64,000 nucleotides of DNA from Mycobacterium bohemicum DSM 44277 (GTDB lineage: Bacteria; Actinomycetota; Actinomycetes; Mycobacteriales; Mycobacteriaceae). Below the pieces are notes generated by a model. That model ran no database searches. It worked only from the letters and a program-made list of their open reading frames with translations, and had not been told where the DNA came from. Location of the stretch: NCBI RefSeq assembly GCF_001053185.1, contig NZ_CSTD01000006.1:124001-188000 (forward strand), in the 5' to 3' direction. The translations under genes and the position numbers were made by a program. Below, one piece after another: positions 33,611-42,756 of this stretch. The number at the start of each line of letters is the position of its first letter. Within the stretch, counting starts at the first letter, position 1.

Positions 33611-33985
33611 ATGCGTCGACGTAGTGCGGGCGTGCCGCTGTGCGTGGCCGTGGTCGCGGCGTTGTCGACGGCCGCGCCGGCGGGCGCCGGTGACGGGGAG
33701 TGCCCGATCATCCTGCCGGCGGCGGATCGGCTGGAGAAGGCGTTCGAGCTGGTATCCGCCTCCGGGACACCGCCTTACGTGGCGGGCCAGGTGCGCAACG
33801 CGCTTTCCCCGCTGTACGGCTTGACGAGCCCGGCCGCCATCGATCTGCGGATCCGGTCGGACATGCTCGCGTCGTCGATCGACGCCAGCGACCCCTACCG
33901 GCCGGCCAGCCCCGCGCAGACCGCCGGCGATCTCGCGGCGGCGAGACAGCAGCTGGCCGCGGCCCGCGACTACTGCGCTCCCTGA
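33611..33985 (+). CDS. Small exported protein of unknown family
   Basis: 124 residues. Signal peptide MRRRSAGVPLCVAVVAALSTAAPAGA, then a helical body starting GDGECPIILPAADRL and ending ARDYCAP, the two cysteines probably bonding N- and C-terminal ends. The central DLRIRSDMLASSIDASDPY is not recognised. It follows the amidase in the same direction by 56 bp and converges on the Mce-linked exported protein gene. Confidence 0.65.
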   Translation: MRRRSAGVPLCVAVVAALSTAAPAGAGDGECPIILPAADRLEKAFELVSASGTPPYVAGQVRNALSPLYGLTSPAAIDLRIRSDMLASSIDASDPYRPASPAQTAGDLAAARQQLAAARDYCAP

Positions 33986-33989
33986 GTCG

Positions 33990-34757
33990 CTATCGTCCCC
34001 AGGGCCGGTTGCGGACCGACAGGCGCTGGGCGTCGGGCCAGATCGCCGCGGCGGCCGGTGAGGCGCAGAAGGTGTCCTCGGCCTGGTAGACGTCCATGTC
34101 GACGGCGTGCAGGCCGTCCTCCTGGTGGGCGCGGCAGATGACCGTCAGCACCTGGTGGGTGTCGGGATCGACCTGCTCGGCCTCGATGGTCAGCACGACG
34201 ACCAGCGTGTAGCCGGCTCCCGTCGGCAGGTAGAACGTGAGGTCCCGGCTGTCCAGCGCGCCGCCGTTGGTCACCAGATAGCCGTCGCCGCTGGGATACA
34301 CGGCCTGCCCGACCATCTGGGTGCGTTCGTAGTGCAGCCGGTCGCCCGGCGCCCGCCACACCGCGAAGCGGGTGTTGGGGCTGCCGTTGAACAGGTTCTG
34401 GGCGATCGGGATGATCAGCTCGTCGCGGCCGTCGCCGTCGACATCCTGCAGCCCGACACCACCCGGGCTCGACGGCTCCAGCAGTTCATCGATGGTCTGC
34501 ACCACCGCGCCCGACGCGTCGGTCACGGTGACCTTCACCGCCCTGGGTCGCGGCAGCTCCGGCACGGTCCAGTAGTTGACGGCGAAATCGAGGGCGCCGG
34601 AGTGCAGTCGGCAATCCGTATGCGGGGACGTCGCTTTCGGGCTGATCACCGCTCCGGTCTGCGGGCACGGCGGCAGCGCGGTGTCGGCGGCCGCGGTGGG
34701 GCACCCGACTCCCGCGGAGACCGTCGCCGCGACGATCAGCAGCGCCAGCCGCTTCAC
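33990..34757 (-). CDS. Exported protein at the end of the mce operon
   Basis: 255 residues from the GTG at 34757. Signal peptide VKRLALLIVAATVSAGVGCPTAAA, with a Cys that could be a lipobox but is not in the ideal position. The mature part contains the Asp-rich loop LQDVDGDGRDELIIPI, like FG-GAP calcium loops, and several paired cysteines. Only 8 bp after the Mce-associated gene, so the last gene of the operon. No named family recognised. Confidence 0.7.
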   Translation of the reverse strand: MKRLALLIVAATVSAGVGCPTAAADTALPPCPQTGAVISPKATSPHTDCRLHSGALDFAVNYWTVPELPRPRAVKVTVTDASGAVVQTIDELLEPSSPGGVGLQDVDGDGRDELIIPIAQNLFNGSPNTRFAVWRAPGDRLHYERTQMVGQAVYPSGDGYLVTNGGALDSRDLTFYLPTGAGYTLVVVLTIEAEQVDPDTHQVLTVICRAHQEDGLHAVDMDVYQAEDTFCASPAAAAIWPDAQRLSVRNRPWGR

Positions 34758-34765
34758 GGACGCGC

Positions 34766-35548
34766 CTACCGCGTCGGTGCCGGCTTGCCGGGCGCGGGCA
34801 GCGGCTCGGGCGGCGGCAGCTGCTGCTCGACGGGCGGGTGCGAGCCGGTCTTGGGGCCGATGTCGCCGACCTGCCAACCGCTGCCCGCCCGGTTGACGGT
34901 GACCTGCAACAGGATGATCGACACCTTCGGCGTCGGGTTCTGCAGGTTGCGGGTGGTCTGGTGGGCCGACACCACGACCTGATAGCTCCCCCCGCCGGGT
35001 TGGGCGACCGCGTCGGTGGCCAGCACCTCGCCGCTGGAGGTCACCTGCGCCTGCAGCATGATGCTCTTGAGCACGTCGGTGGCGTTGACGTACTTGTCTT
35101 TGAGCTGTTGCGACACACCGTCTTCCACGGATCGGAAGAAGGCGTCGGGGTCCTCGAAGCTGTAGGTCAGCGACTTCAGCGCGTAATCCCGGGCCAGCCG
35201 CGCCGCCGCATCGCGGTCGGCGTTGTCCCGACGCAGCGCGGCAAGCTGGCCGCTCACCTGCTGGTACTTGGTGTACCCGACCACGGCGCCGGCCAGCGCC
35301 GCCACCACCAGAACGGCCGTGGCCCATCGCGTCAGCCGCCGGGGCCTTCTCGACCAGACTCGCCCGAGTGGCCCCTTCGGCCGCGCGTCCTCAGCTGCGT
35401 CGTCGGCAGCGTCGCCGGCTGTGTCGCCGGCACTGTCGTCGGTGGCCGCGGCGGCGCCGTTCCCATCCCCGTCCGCGGCGGGTTCGGCCTGCGCGTCCTC
35501 GGGCTCTGTGTCGCTCACTTTTTCGTCGCTGATCGCTGCGTCAGTCAT
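34766..35548 (-). CDS. Mce-associated membrane protein
   Basis: 260 residues from ATG 35548 with GAGGGAA upstream. An 80-residue acidic Ala/Asp-rich head is followed by one helix (RWATAVLVVAALAGAVVGYTKY), then an extracytoplasmic domain (ALRRDNADRDAAARLARDYALKSLTYSFEDPDAFF, QLKDKYVNATDVLKSIMLQAQVTSSGEV) typical of Mas proteins that stabilise Mce transporters. It follows mceF by 29 bp. Confidence 0.88.
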   Translation of the reverse strand: MTDAAISDEKVSDTEPEDAQAEPAADGDGNGAAAATDDSAGDTAGDAADDAAEDARPKGPLGRVWSRRPRRLTRWATAVLVVAALAGAVVGYTKYQQVSGQLAALRRDNADRDAAARLARDYALKSLTYSFEDPDAFFRSVEDGVSQQLKDKYVNATDVLKSIMLQAQVTSSGEVLATDAVAQPGGGSYQVVVSAHQTTRNLQNPTPKVSIILLQVTVNRAGSGWQVGDIGPKTGSHPPVEQQLPPPEPLPAPGKPAPTR

Positions 35549-35577
35549 GTCGGTTCCCTCTTTTCCCCTGCGTGAAG

Positions 35578-36543
35578 TCATTGGTGCCACTCGGGCACGT
35601 TGAGCTGGACCCGCAGACCGCCGGTGTCGTTGAAGGTCGATTCCCAGAAGTCGAGCCAGTGCCCCGCGTCCACCTTGATGGGGCGCAGCGGCGCGACGGC
35701 CGGTTCCAGGACGGTGGCGAAGGTGCTCAGCGGACCCGCCAACTCGTCGACGTATTCGCTCAGCTTGTCGATGAGGACGCCCACCGGGTCTCCGGGACCG
35801 ATGACGCCCACGCCGCTGTGGGACAGGACCTCGATTTCGTGGATCAGCTTGAGGAACGCCGGCACCGTGCGCGGCAGCTCCTGGCCGGTGTGGCTGATGA
35901 TTTCAGCGGCCCCGAGGTCGCCGAGGTTGGTGGTCAGCGTGGAGATGTTGCTGAACAGGGTGGCCATCAACTGCTTGTCGTCGCGAATCACCTTGGCGGT
36001 CAACGCGGCGGTGGTGGCCAGGGAGTCCAGGGTGTCGTCGTTGCCGGCCAGCGCCCCGGAGATGTTGGTGACCACGGTGTGGGCGTAGTCGGGGTTGAGC
36101 GCCGAGATCAGGGCATTGGCCTTGGTGAACAGGTCGCTACCGGTCACCATCGGCGCGACCCGGTCCGCGGGGATCACCGCGCCGTCGGAAAAGTACGGCG
36201 GCGCAATCAGTTTCGGCTTGAAGTCCACGTATTGCTCGCCGGCCGCGGACAGATTCTCCACGCTGATCGCGCTGTTGGCGGGAATCGGGTGCGAACGGTC
36301 GACGTCGATCGACACCGCCAGCCCGGTCGTGGTGGTGCGGATCCCGGTCACCCTGCCGATCTTGATGCCGCGCATCGTCACTTCCGAGGTGGGCAGCAGG
36401 CCACCGGAGGTGTTGAGCAACAGGGTCAGTCGGGTGGCCTGCCTGGTCGGGCTCATGTCGAGCACGCCGACCGCCATGTAGGCCGCGCCGAGCAGCGTCA
36501 GCGCCGTCAGGATGACCAGGGTGATGCGGGCGTTGAACTTCAT
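35578..36543 (-). CDS. mceF: MceF-type substrate-binding protein
   Basis: 321 residues. N-terminal helix LVILTALTLLGAAYMAVGVL, then the MCE/MlaD domain (LLPTSEVTMRGIKIGRVTGI, LAVSIDVDRSHPIPANSAISV, GEQYVDFKP) and a long helical tail. Six Mce proteins form a lipid-carrying tube across the periplasm to the YrbE permease. Overlaps mceE by ATGA. Confidence 0.92.
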   Translation of the reverse strand: MKFNARITLVILTALTLLGAAYMAVGVLDMSPTRQATRLTLLLNTSGGLLPTSEVTMRGIKIGRVTGIRTTTTGLAVSIDVDRSHPIPANSAISVENLSAAGEQYVDFKPKLIAPPYFSDGAVIPADRVAPMVTGSDLFTKANALISALNPDYAHTVVTNISGALAGNDDTLDSLATTAALTAKVIRDDKQLMATLFSNISTLTTNLGDLGAAEIISHTGQELPRTVPAFLKLIHEIEVLSHSGVGVIGPGDPVGVLIDKLSEYVDELAGPLSTFATVLEPAVAPLRPIKVDAGHWLDFWESTFNDTGGLRVQLNVPEWHQ

Positions 36544-37586
36544 GGCAGCAGTCCCATCGTCCGCATGGCCGAGACCGCCTGGTCCGCCTTGTCCGCGGGG
36601 TCAACGCCTTCGTGGTCGTTCGGCAGATGGAGTTCGGAGACGCTGTATCTCGGTCCGCCCTTGCGGAAGAACGGGATGAGCTTGGTGCGCACCAGCGCGT
36701 TGAATTTGTCGGCGATCACCGGGACGGTGGTGTCGGCGGTCGCGATGGCCCCCACCCAGGGCGTCATGTAGGAGATCATCTGCATCCAGTCCCCGGCGAC
36801 CGGGTTCACGAGTTGTCCGCCGAGGTCGCTCAGTTCCTTGGAGTCCGCGACGACGTTGAGGATGGACAACGTGACCACGGAGAGGCCCTGAAGCTTCGGC
36901 GGGCCCTCGGTGACCAGCCGGTTGAACACCTCGGTGTTGCCCGACAGGTTGGTGCTGATGTTCTCCATGCTGGCCAGGATGCCGTTGATCGTGTCCTGGT
37001 TGGCCGCAAGGTCATTGAGCACCCCGGCGATGGTCTGCTGGGTCCGGGCCAGTTCGGCGGGGTCTTTGGGGAACGCCTTGTTGAGATTGACCACGGTGTC
37101 TCGCAGCGTGCCGATCGCTCCGCCGGCCACCAGGTTGGACACCGAGCGCAAGACGTCTTCGACGTTGGCGGCCGGAACGGTGTTGCGCAGCGGGATGGTG
37201 TCGCCGTCGTGCAGCACCGCGGCCGACGACGTGTCCGGCGGCAGCAGGGCGATGTAGATGTCGCCCAGCGGCGTGGCCTGGCGCAGTTCGGCGCGAGTGT
37301 TGTCGGGCAGCGTGGTGTCGCCGGACATGTCCACGTAGGCGACCGCCGTCGCGCCGTCCAGTTGGACGTGGTCGAGCACGCCGATTTGGATGCCCCCGGA
37401 GTCCACCTTGGCCCGGGCCGGCAGGTTGAGCACGCTGGAGAACTGAATCTTGATGCGGTAGGGGTGGTGCGGACTGTAGGCGCCCGGCACCGGCAGCCGG
37501 GTCGGATCCAGCGAGCACGCGGCGGTGAGGCCGATTGCCAACGCCACCAGCACAATTCGCAGACCGCGCATTGATCGTCGAGTCAT
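36540..37586 (-). CDS. mceE: MceE-type lipoprotein
   Basis: 348 residues. Lipobox IGLTAAC at residues 18-24 marks a lipid-anchored protein, the normal trait of the fifth Mce protein (LprN-type). MCE domain: YRIKIQFSSVLNLPARAKVDSGGIQIGVLDHV, TPLGDIYIAL. The start at 37586 overlaps the mceD stop (ATGA); 37571 is an in-frame alternative. Confidence 0.92.
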   Translation of the reverse strand: MTRRSMRGLRIVLVALAIGLTAACSLDPTRLPVPGAYSPHHPYRIKIQFSSVLNLPARAKVDSGGIQIGVLDHVQLDGATAVAYVDMSGDTTLPDNTRAELRQATPLGDIYIALLPPDTSSAAVLHDGDTIPLRNTVPAANVEDVLRSVSNLVAGGAIGTLRDTVVNLNKAFPKDPAELARTQQTIAGVLNDLAANQDTINGILASMENISTNLSGNTEVFNRLVTEGPPKLQGLSVVTLSILNVVADSKELSDLGGQLVNPVAGDWMQMISYMTPWVGAIATADTTVPVIADKFNALVRTKLIPFFRKGGPRYSVSELHLPNDHEGVDPADKADQAVSAMRTMGLLP

Positions 37587-38749
37587 CCCAGCGCCGCCCC
37601 CAGGATCAGGTCGGTCAGGCCGAGGGTCACCGGATCCGACGCGGTGTCCGCCGCGCACGCCGCCGCGGCGCCCGGGGTATGACGCTCGCGCAGCACCTGG
37701 CAGATGGCGCCGGCCTGCGTTGGCGAGATCGCCACCTGCGGCGGGATATAGGTGACGTTGTGGGTACCCCACGCCGGCTCGTAGATGTCGGACAACCAGT
37801 GGCTGAACTGCGGCCACGAATTGATCATCGCGATGATGGCAGGGGTGTGGCGGTTCAGCACGTCGCGTATCCAGGGGATCAGCTTGTCGCCGATGTTGTG
37901 GTAGATCCGCGGCCCGAACCGGTCCACCGCCGCGACCAGGATCGGCAGCAGGTGCGACAACCGGCTCAGCGCCTCGGAGAAGTTGTCCGACAGGCCCTGG
38001 ATCACCTGGGTGGTCTCCGGAAGCGTCGCGACCACCGAGGCGAAGCTGTCCCAGTGCTTGAGGAAGCCCGAGGTGAACATCTCGCTGTTTTCGAACAGTT
38101 GCCGGTAATCGGCGTCGGCCTGGTAGGGGTCGGCGAGCATGGTGACCAGGTTGCGCAGCGTCTGGTTGAGGCCGGAACCGGTGCCGTCCAGGGAGCGGCT
38201 GGCCGCGCGCAGGCTGTCGTTGATGGCTTGCACGCCCGGCGCACGGGACGGGTCCCCGTGGGGCTGCGGGCCCAGGATGGCGTCGGCGAGCCTGCCGATG
38301 GCCGAGAAGGTTTCGCTGACGCTGATCGGGGTCTTGGTGGACGCCAGCCCGATGCAGCCGGGCCCGGTGAATTTCGGGCCTCCGGTGTAGGGCTTGGTCA
38401 GCTCGAGATGGCGGTCGGTGACGATCGACTGGGAATAGGTGATGGCACCGACATCGGCGGGCAGGTCAAGGTCTTTGGGCACGGTGAAGTCGACCTCGAC
38501 GTGGTCGGGCTTGTTGACGATCGCCGTCGTCGAGCCGACCTCGACGCCCAGCAGCGCGACCTTGTTCCCCGGATACAGCCCCACCGCGTCGGTCAATTCG
38601 GCGCACATGGCGCGGGTGTTGCCGAACTTGGGCAGCACGGTCCGCACGCCGAAGACGGCCGCCGCCGTGACCGCGGCGACGACGCCCACCGCCACCGCGA
38701 TGCCGAGCGGGGAGCGCAGCCGCGAGCCGAGAGCCGACATGCCGGTCAT
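37583..38749 (-). CDS. mceD: MceD-type substrate-binding protein
   Basis: 388 residues. Helix LGIAVAVGVVAAVTAAAVFGV, then MCE domain segments AVGLYPGNKVALLGVEVGSTTAI and QSIVTDRHLELTKPYTGGPKF, and a helical body to the C-terminus ending TLGLTDLILGAALG. One base separates it from mceC. Confidence 0.92.
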   Translation of the reverse strand: MTGMSALGSRLRSPLGIAVAVGVVAAVTAAAVFGVRTVLPKFGNTRAMCAELTDAVGLYPGNKVALLGVEVGSTTAIVNKPDHVEVDFTVPKDLDLPADVGAITYSQSIVTDRHLELTKPYTGGPKFTGPGCIGLASTKTPISVSETFSAIGRLADAILGPQPHGDPSRAPGVQAINDSLRAASRSLDGTGSGLNQTLRNLVTMLADPYQADADYRQLFENSEMFTSGFLKHWDSFASVVATLPETTQVIQGLSDNFSEALSRLSHLLPILVAAVDRFGPRIYHNIGDKLIPWIRDVLNRHTPAIIAMINSWPQFSHWLSDIYEPAWGTHNVTYIPPQVAISPTQAGAICQVLRERHTPGAAAACAADTASDPVTLGLTDLILGAALG

Positions 38750-38750
38750 G

Positions 38751-39806
38751 TCAGCAGTTCCTCATGATGTTCGGCAGGCAGAGATCCTGTCCGGGAACGA
38801 GCCGGTTGTGTTCGTCGAAGACGACCCCGTTTCCGCTGAGCATCGGGCCGACGATGTTGAGGGTCTGCCCCAGGCCCTCGGCCGCCTTGCCGATGCGCTC
38901 GGGGTGGGCGACCAGCGTGTCGATGATGTCGTCGAGCCCGTTGACGATCGGTTCGACCTCCCGGCCGTAGAACGTCACGACGCGGTCCATGATGCGCGCC
39001 AATTCCTTGAGCAGCGCGAAGTATTCGATGATGTCGACCGTCTTGGACGTGTACACCTTGCCCAGGACGTCCACCTGCTCGACCAGGGTGACGAGTTGCC
39101 TGCGCCCGGCGACCATCGCGCGCAGCCCGTTGTCGACGAACTCCAGGCCGCGATGGAAGTCGGCGGTCGTCTTGCCCAGTGACGTCGTCAGCGCGTTGGC
39201 CGACCGCAGCAGGTCGCGCACCGCGTTGGGATACTTGTCGGCCGCGTTGGCCACCTCGGTGAAGGTGTCGTGGATGACCTGGCCGTCGACTTCCTTGATC
39301 ACCGGGGTGGCGGCCTGGATGATGTCGTTGACCTCGAACGGCAACGTGACGCGCTGCGGCGGAATCACGTTGTGGCCCAAGGGCAGGGCGCCCTTGGGGT
39401 CAAGCGCCACATAGTGCCCGCCGAGCGGGGTGAGCAGCTTGACGTCCAGCGTGGACTCCGAACCGACCACCACCGACTGCTCGACGTCGAACTTCATCTC
39501 GACGACGGCGCCGGCGAGCCGGACGCCGGTGACCTTGCCGACCGGGATGCCGGCGATTCGAACCTGGTCGCCGACGCGCACACCGCCGGCGTTGGGCAGC
39601 TGCGCGGTATAGCCGCTCTGGCCGGTCGGATTCAGGTAGGCCAGCCCGGTCGCCGCCACGGCCACGAAGATGACGAGGACACCGATTATGCCGTGGCGGC
39701 GACTGCGCACGGCGGCGGCGTGCTCATCGAGCGCGGCGCGCCGCGGCAGCCGGGCGCCCCACCCCAGCCTGCTACCCAAGGTGACGAGTCGGCTGTCGAG
39801 CACCAT
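38751..39806 (-). CDS. mceC: MceC-type substrate-binding protein
   Basis: 351 residues from ATG 39806, which shares a base with the mceB stop (TAATG). A 37-residue cytoplasmic head, helix GIIGVLVIFVAVAATGLAYL, MCE domain (NAGGVRVGDQVRIAGIPVGKVTGV, LLTPLGGHYVALDPKG) and helical tail ending in two cysteines (QDLCLPNIMRNC). Confidence 0.92.
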   Translation of the reverse strand: MVLDSRLVTLGSRLGWGARLPRRAALDEHAAAVRSRRHGIIGVLVIFVAVAATGLAYLNPTGQSGYTAQLPNAGGVRVGDQVRIAGIPVGKVTGVRLAGAVVEMKFDVEQSVVVGSESTLDVKLLTPLGGHYVALDPKGALPLGHNVIPPQRVTLPFEVNDIIQAATPVIKEVDGQVIHDTFTEVANAADKYPNAVRDLLRSANALTTSLGKTTADFHRGLEFVDNGLRAMVAGRRQLVTLVEQVDVLGKVYTSKTVDIIEYFALLKELARIMDRVVTFYGREVEPIVNGLDDIIDTLVAHPERIGKAAEGLGQTLNIVGPMLSGNGVVFDEHNRLVPGQDLCLPNIMRNC

Positions 39807-40816
39807 TACCGGCACACCACCAGGTTCTGTTGTGCGAAGGACACCTCGCCGATCCCGGGCAGGGTGACCTCGCCGTGCGAGCAGGTAAACGTCGGGGTGG
39901 CGGGCTTGTCGTCGACCAGCGAGTCCCGGATCCCCTCGATCAACGACGGAACGAGTGACAGGCCGGCGATGATCGTCGACGTTTGCGGCCACATCCGGCT
40001 GCTCAGGTCGTAGAGCGGAACGGTGCTGCCGTCGAAGATGCGCTCGATGTATTGCAGGATGTGGGTGGTGGTCCTGAGTATGGGCAGGCCTTTGTCCAGC
40101 GAGTTGCGGAATTCCTGTGCGCTGGAATTGAATTCGGTCAGCACGTCGTTGAGCGTGGCGATGAGATGAAACAGCTGCTGGGACCTGCCGCCCAGATCCT
40201 GGGAGATCGCGCTGAGATTGCGGATCACGGCCGTGATGACCGCCTGGCGGTCCACCGCCAACTTGGAGATGACGTCGAGGTCGTGCAGGAACGGGCCGAT
40301 GCCGGACTCGTCACCCTGGATCAGCCGCAGCAGGTTCTCGCCCAGCAGGTTGAACTGGGCGGGGTCGAGGGTTTGGAAGATCGGCCGAAACCCGTTGAAC
40401 AGCTTCGCGACATCGAACGACGGAATCGTCTGCCCCAGCGGGATGTTCCCGCCGGCGGGCAGCCGCCGATCCGGCTTGGCCGGCTGGACGAGTTCCACAT
40501 AGCGCTGACCGAGCAGGGTCTGGTAGCGCACCGCGGCGACGGTGTTGGCATACACCGGGTGATCGTTTTGCGCGGTGAAATCCACCTTGGCGATGCGCCC
40601 GTCGAGCCTGATGGTCTCCACCTTGCCGACCTGGACCCCGGAGATGCGGACGTCGTCGCCGGCGTAGAGCCCCGACACATCGGAAAACGCGGCGGTGTAG
40701 CGGGACACCGCCCCGGTGACCGGGCTGCGCAGGGCGGTCAGCACGATCAGCGCGCACACCACCGCGATCGAGGTGAAGATGGTAAGCCACACAACGGATC
40801 TCGTGACGCTTCTCAT
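39806..40816 (-). CDS. mceB: MceB-type substrate-binding protein
   Basis: 336 residues. Helix WLTIFTSIAVVCALIVLTAL, MCE domain (VSGLYAGDDVRISGVQVGKVETI, YQTLLGQRYVELVQP), helical tail, and two C-terminal cysteines in FTCSHGEV and LVVCR that probably form a disulfide. Overlaps mceA by ATGA. Confidence 0.92.
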   Translation of the reverse strand: MRSVTRSVVWLTIFTSIAVVCALIVLTALRSPVTGAVSRYTAAFSDVSGLYAGDDVRISGVQVGKVETIRLDGRIAKVDFTAQNDHPVYANTVAAVRYQTLLGQRYVELVQPAKPDRRLPAGGNIPLGQTIPSFDVAKLFNGFRPIFQTLDPAQFNLLGENLLRLIQGDESGIGPFLHDLDVISKLAVDRQAVITAVIRNLSAISQDLGGRSQQLFHLIATLNDVLTEFNSSAQEFRNSLDKGLPILRTTTHILQYIERIFDGSTVPLYDLSSRMWPQTSTIIAGLSLVPSLIEGIRDSLVDDKPATPTFTCSHGEVTLPGIGEVSFAQQNLVVCR

Positions 40817-41880
40817 CGGCCACCGCCCCGCGGCGCCGGGGCGGGCGGACCGGGCGGACCGGGCGGCTGGGGCGCCAGGGCCGCCGGCAGCCCGGGCATC
40901 GCCTCCAGCGCGACCTCGACCCGCATCCGCACCTTGCCGTCGATCACCGGAAACGCGGCACTCGTGCGGTCCAGCAGACCCGAGAGCCGGTCATAGGCCG
41001 GCGCCAGGCTGCCCAGCGTGTACATCTGCGGCAGCATCACGTCGGTCAGCGAGGACGTGATGGGGACCAGCCACGAGACGTTCCTGGCGAAGAGGTCGTC
41101 GCTCTTGAAGAGCAGCTTCGCGGTCTGGTCCAGGATCAGGTTGGTGCGCTCGACCCCGTCGCGCTGCGCGAGGAACGCCATTCCGTTGAGCAGGTCGTAG
41201 GCGAGCTTGATCAGCGGAATGGTGTCGCTGGCGCCGTTGACCACCGAGGCGAACACCGACAGCGACTGCGAGAACGGCGTCCGCTGGGAGTCGACGAGCA
41301 TCTTGGCCAGATCGAAGTATGACCGGGTGACCGGCTCGGTCAGATCGGCGTGCCGGCGCAGCACCTCGATGATGTGGCTGACGTCGGGCGAGTCCACGAT
41401 CTTTCCGAGTTTCTCGCCCGCCCGCAGCAGCCCGGTGATCGAGCTCGACTGCACGTCGGCGCCGATCAACAGCGTCTGGTTCGGCCGCAACCGGGGGCCG
41501 ACGCCGCTGCTGATGAGTTCGACCGCCGCGAGGCCGAAGGTGTTCGACGACATGAACCTGGCCGTGGTGTCGGCGGCCAGGGCCTTGGCCTGGGCCGGCT
41601 CGAGTTCCACCGTCATCTTCTGCTTGTTGTAGCCGAACGATTCCAGCGTCTTGACCGTTCCGATCGTCAGGCCGCGGAACTTCACCTCCGCCCCCGGCGA
41701 CAGGCCCTCACCGACCGCATCGGCGACCACGGTCAGCTTGTAGGTGTCGGCGTAGCCGCCGGTGCCGAGCTGGTAGAGCGCGCCGACGGCGACGGCCAGC
41801 ACCACCGCGGCGATCAGCCCGCGGATCCTCAGGGACCGTGAACTGGGCGCCCGCACTCCTTGGTCGGAAAAGATCGGCAT
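40813..41880 (-). CDS. mceA: MceA-type substrate-binding protein
   Basis: 355 residues. Helix IAAVVLAVAVGALYQLG, MCE domain (VGEGLSPGAEVKFRGLTIGTVKTL, SSNTFGLAAVELISS), helical body, and a Pro/Gly tail. First of six mce genes, 3 bp after yrbEB. The numbered mce cluster this belongs to cannot be assigned; the position between CitE-like and LipY-type genes differs from mce1-mce4 of M. tuberculosis. Confidence 0.92.
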   Translation of the reverse strand: MPIFSDQGVRAPSSRSLRIRGLIAAVVLAVAVGALYQLGTGGYADTYKLTVVADAVGEGLSPGAEVKFRGLTIGTVKTLESFGYNKQKMTVELEPAQAKALAADTTARFMSSNTFGLAAVELISSGVGPRLRPNQTLLIGADVQSSSITGLLRAGEKLGKIVDSPDVSHIIEVLRRHADLTEPVTRSYFDLAKMLVDSQRTPFSQSLSVFASVVNGASDTIPLIKLAYDLLNGMAFLAQRDGVERTNLILDQTAKLLFKSDDLFARNVSWLVPITSSLTDVMLPQMYTLGSLAPAYDRLSGLLDRTSAAFPVIDGKVRMRVEVALEAMPGLPAALAPQPPGPPGPPAPAPRGGGR

Positions 41881-41883
41881 GGC

Positions 41884-42756
41884 CTACCCCGAGATCCGAA
41901 CGCCGGGACTGTTGCCCCAGAACAACAGCGTCAGCACCATGTCGGCCGCGACCACGGTGACGATGCTGGCGCGGATGGCCCTGCCCGACGCGCGCCCGAC
42001 GCCCTCGGGGCCACCGCCGGCGTAGTAGCCCTGATAGCCGTGGATCGCGATCACCAGCGTCACGAAGGTGGCCGCCTTGAGCACCGAGAACACGACGTCC
42101 GACGGCTGGATGAACGAATCGAAGTAGTGGTAGTACGTGCCCGACGACTGCCCGTGCAGCACGTTGACCACCAGCACGCACGAGACATAGCTCAACGCCA
42201 GCGTCACCACGTACAGCGGGACGATGGTGATCATCCCGGCGATCACACGGGTGGTGACGACGAACGGGATCGACTGAATGCCAAGGGCTTCCAGCGCGTC
42301 GATTTCCTCGGAGATCCGCATGGCGCCGATCTCGGCGGTCATGCGGCACCCGGCCTGGGCCGCGAAGCCGATCCCCGCGATCATCGGTGCCATCTCGCGC
42401 GTGTTCGCGTACGCGGAGACGAACCCGGTCAGCGGGCCCATGCCGACCATGTCCAGGGCGCCGTAGCCTTCGATGCCCACCGATCCGCCGACCGCGGCGC
42501 CCATGAACACCAGCACGCCGATGGTGCCGCCGCCGACGATGAGCGACCCGTTGCCCCAGATCATGTCGACCAGCAGCACGCCGGTCTGGTGCCGGTACCG
42601 CTTGAGCGTGTGGGGGATCGCGCCGAGCACCCGGTACAGGAAGGTGACCTGGTGACCGAGTCGCTGCACCAGCGAGTCCCCCCGGTCGGCAATCCACCAC
42701 GCGGGCCGCAGGGCCAGGGAGAGGCCGCGCGGCAGGTACCGGGACGGCGTGGCCAT
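41884..42756 (-). CDS. yrbEB: YrbE-type permease B of the Mce transporter
   Basis: 290 residues, an MlaE-family inner-membrane permease with about six helices. The conserved cytoplasmic segment reads AGCRMTAEIGAMRISEEIDALEALGIQSI. With YrbEA and an unlinked MceG ATPase it moves lipids through the Mce tube. Start shares bases with the yrbEA stop (TGATG). Confidence 0.95.
   Translation of the reverse strand: MATPSRYLPRGLSLALRPAWWIADRGDSLVQRLGHQVTFLYRVLGAIPHTLKRYRHQTGVLLVDMIWGNGSLIVGGGTIGVLVFMGAAVGGSVGIEGYGALDMVGMGPLTGFVSAYANTREMAPMIAGIGFAAQAGCRMTAEIGAMRISEEIDALEALGIQSIPFVVTTRVIAGMITIVPLYVVTLALSYVSCVLVVNVLHGQSSGTYYHYFDSFIQPSDVVFSVLKAATFVTLVIAIHGYQGYYAGGGPEGVGRASGRAIRASIVTVVAADMVLTLLFWGNSPGVRISG

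Noticed and set aside
33990..35327. 445-residue reading of the mce-linked exported gene
   Set aside because: The first 190 codons overlap the Mce-associated gene in a wrong frame; a signal peptide begins at the GTG at 34757.
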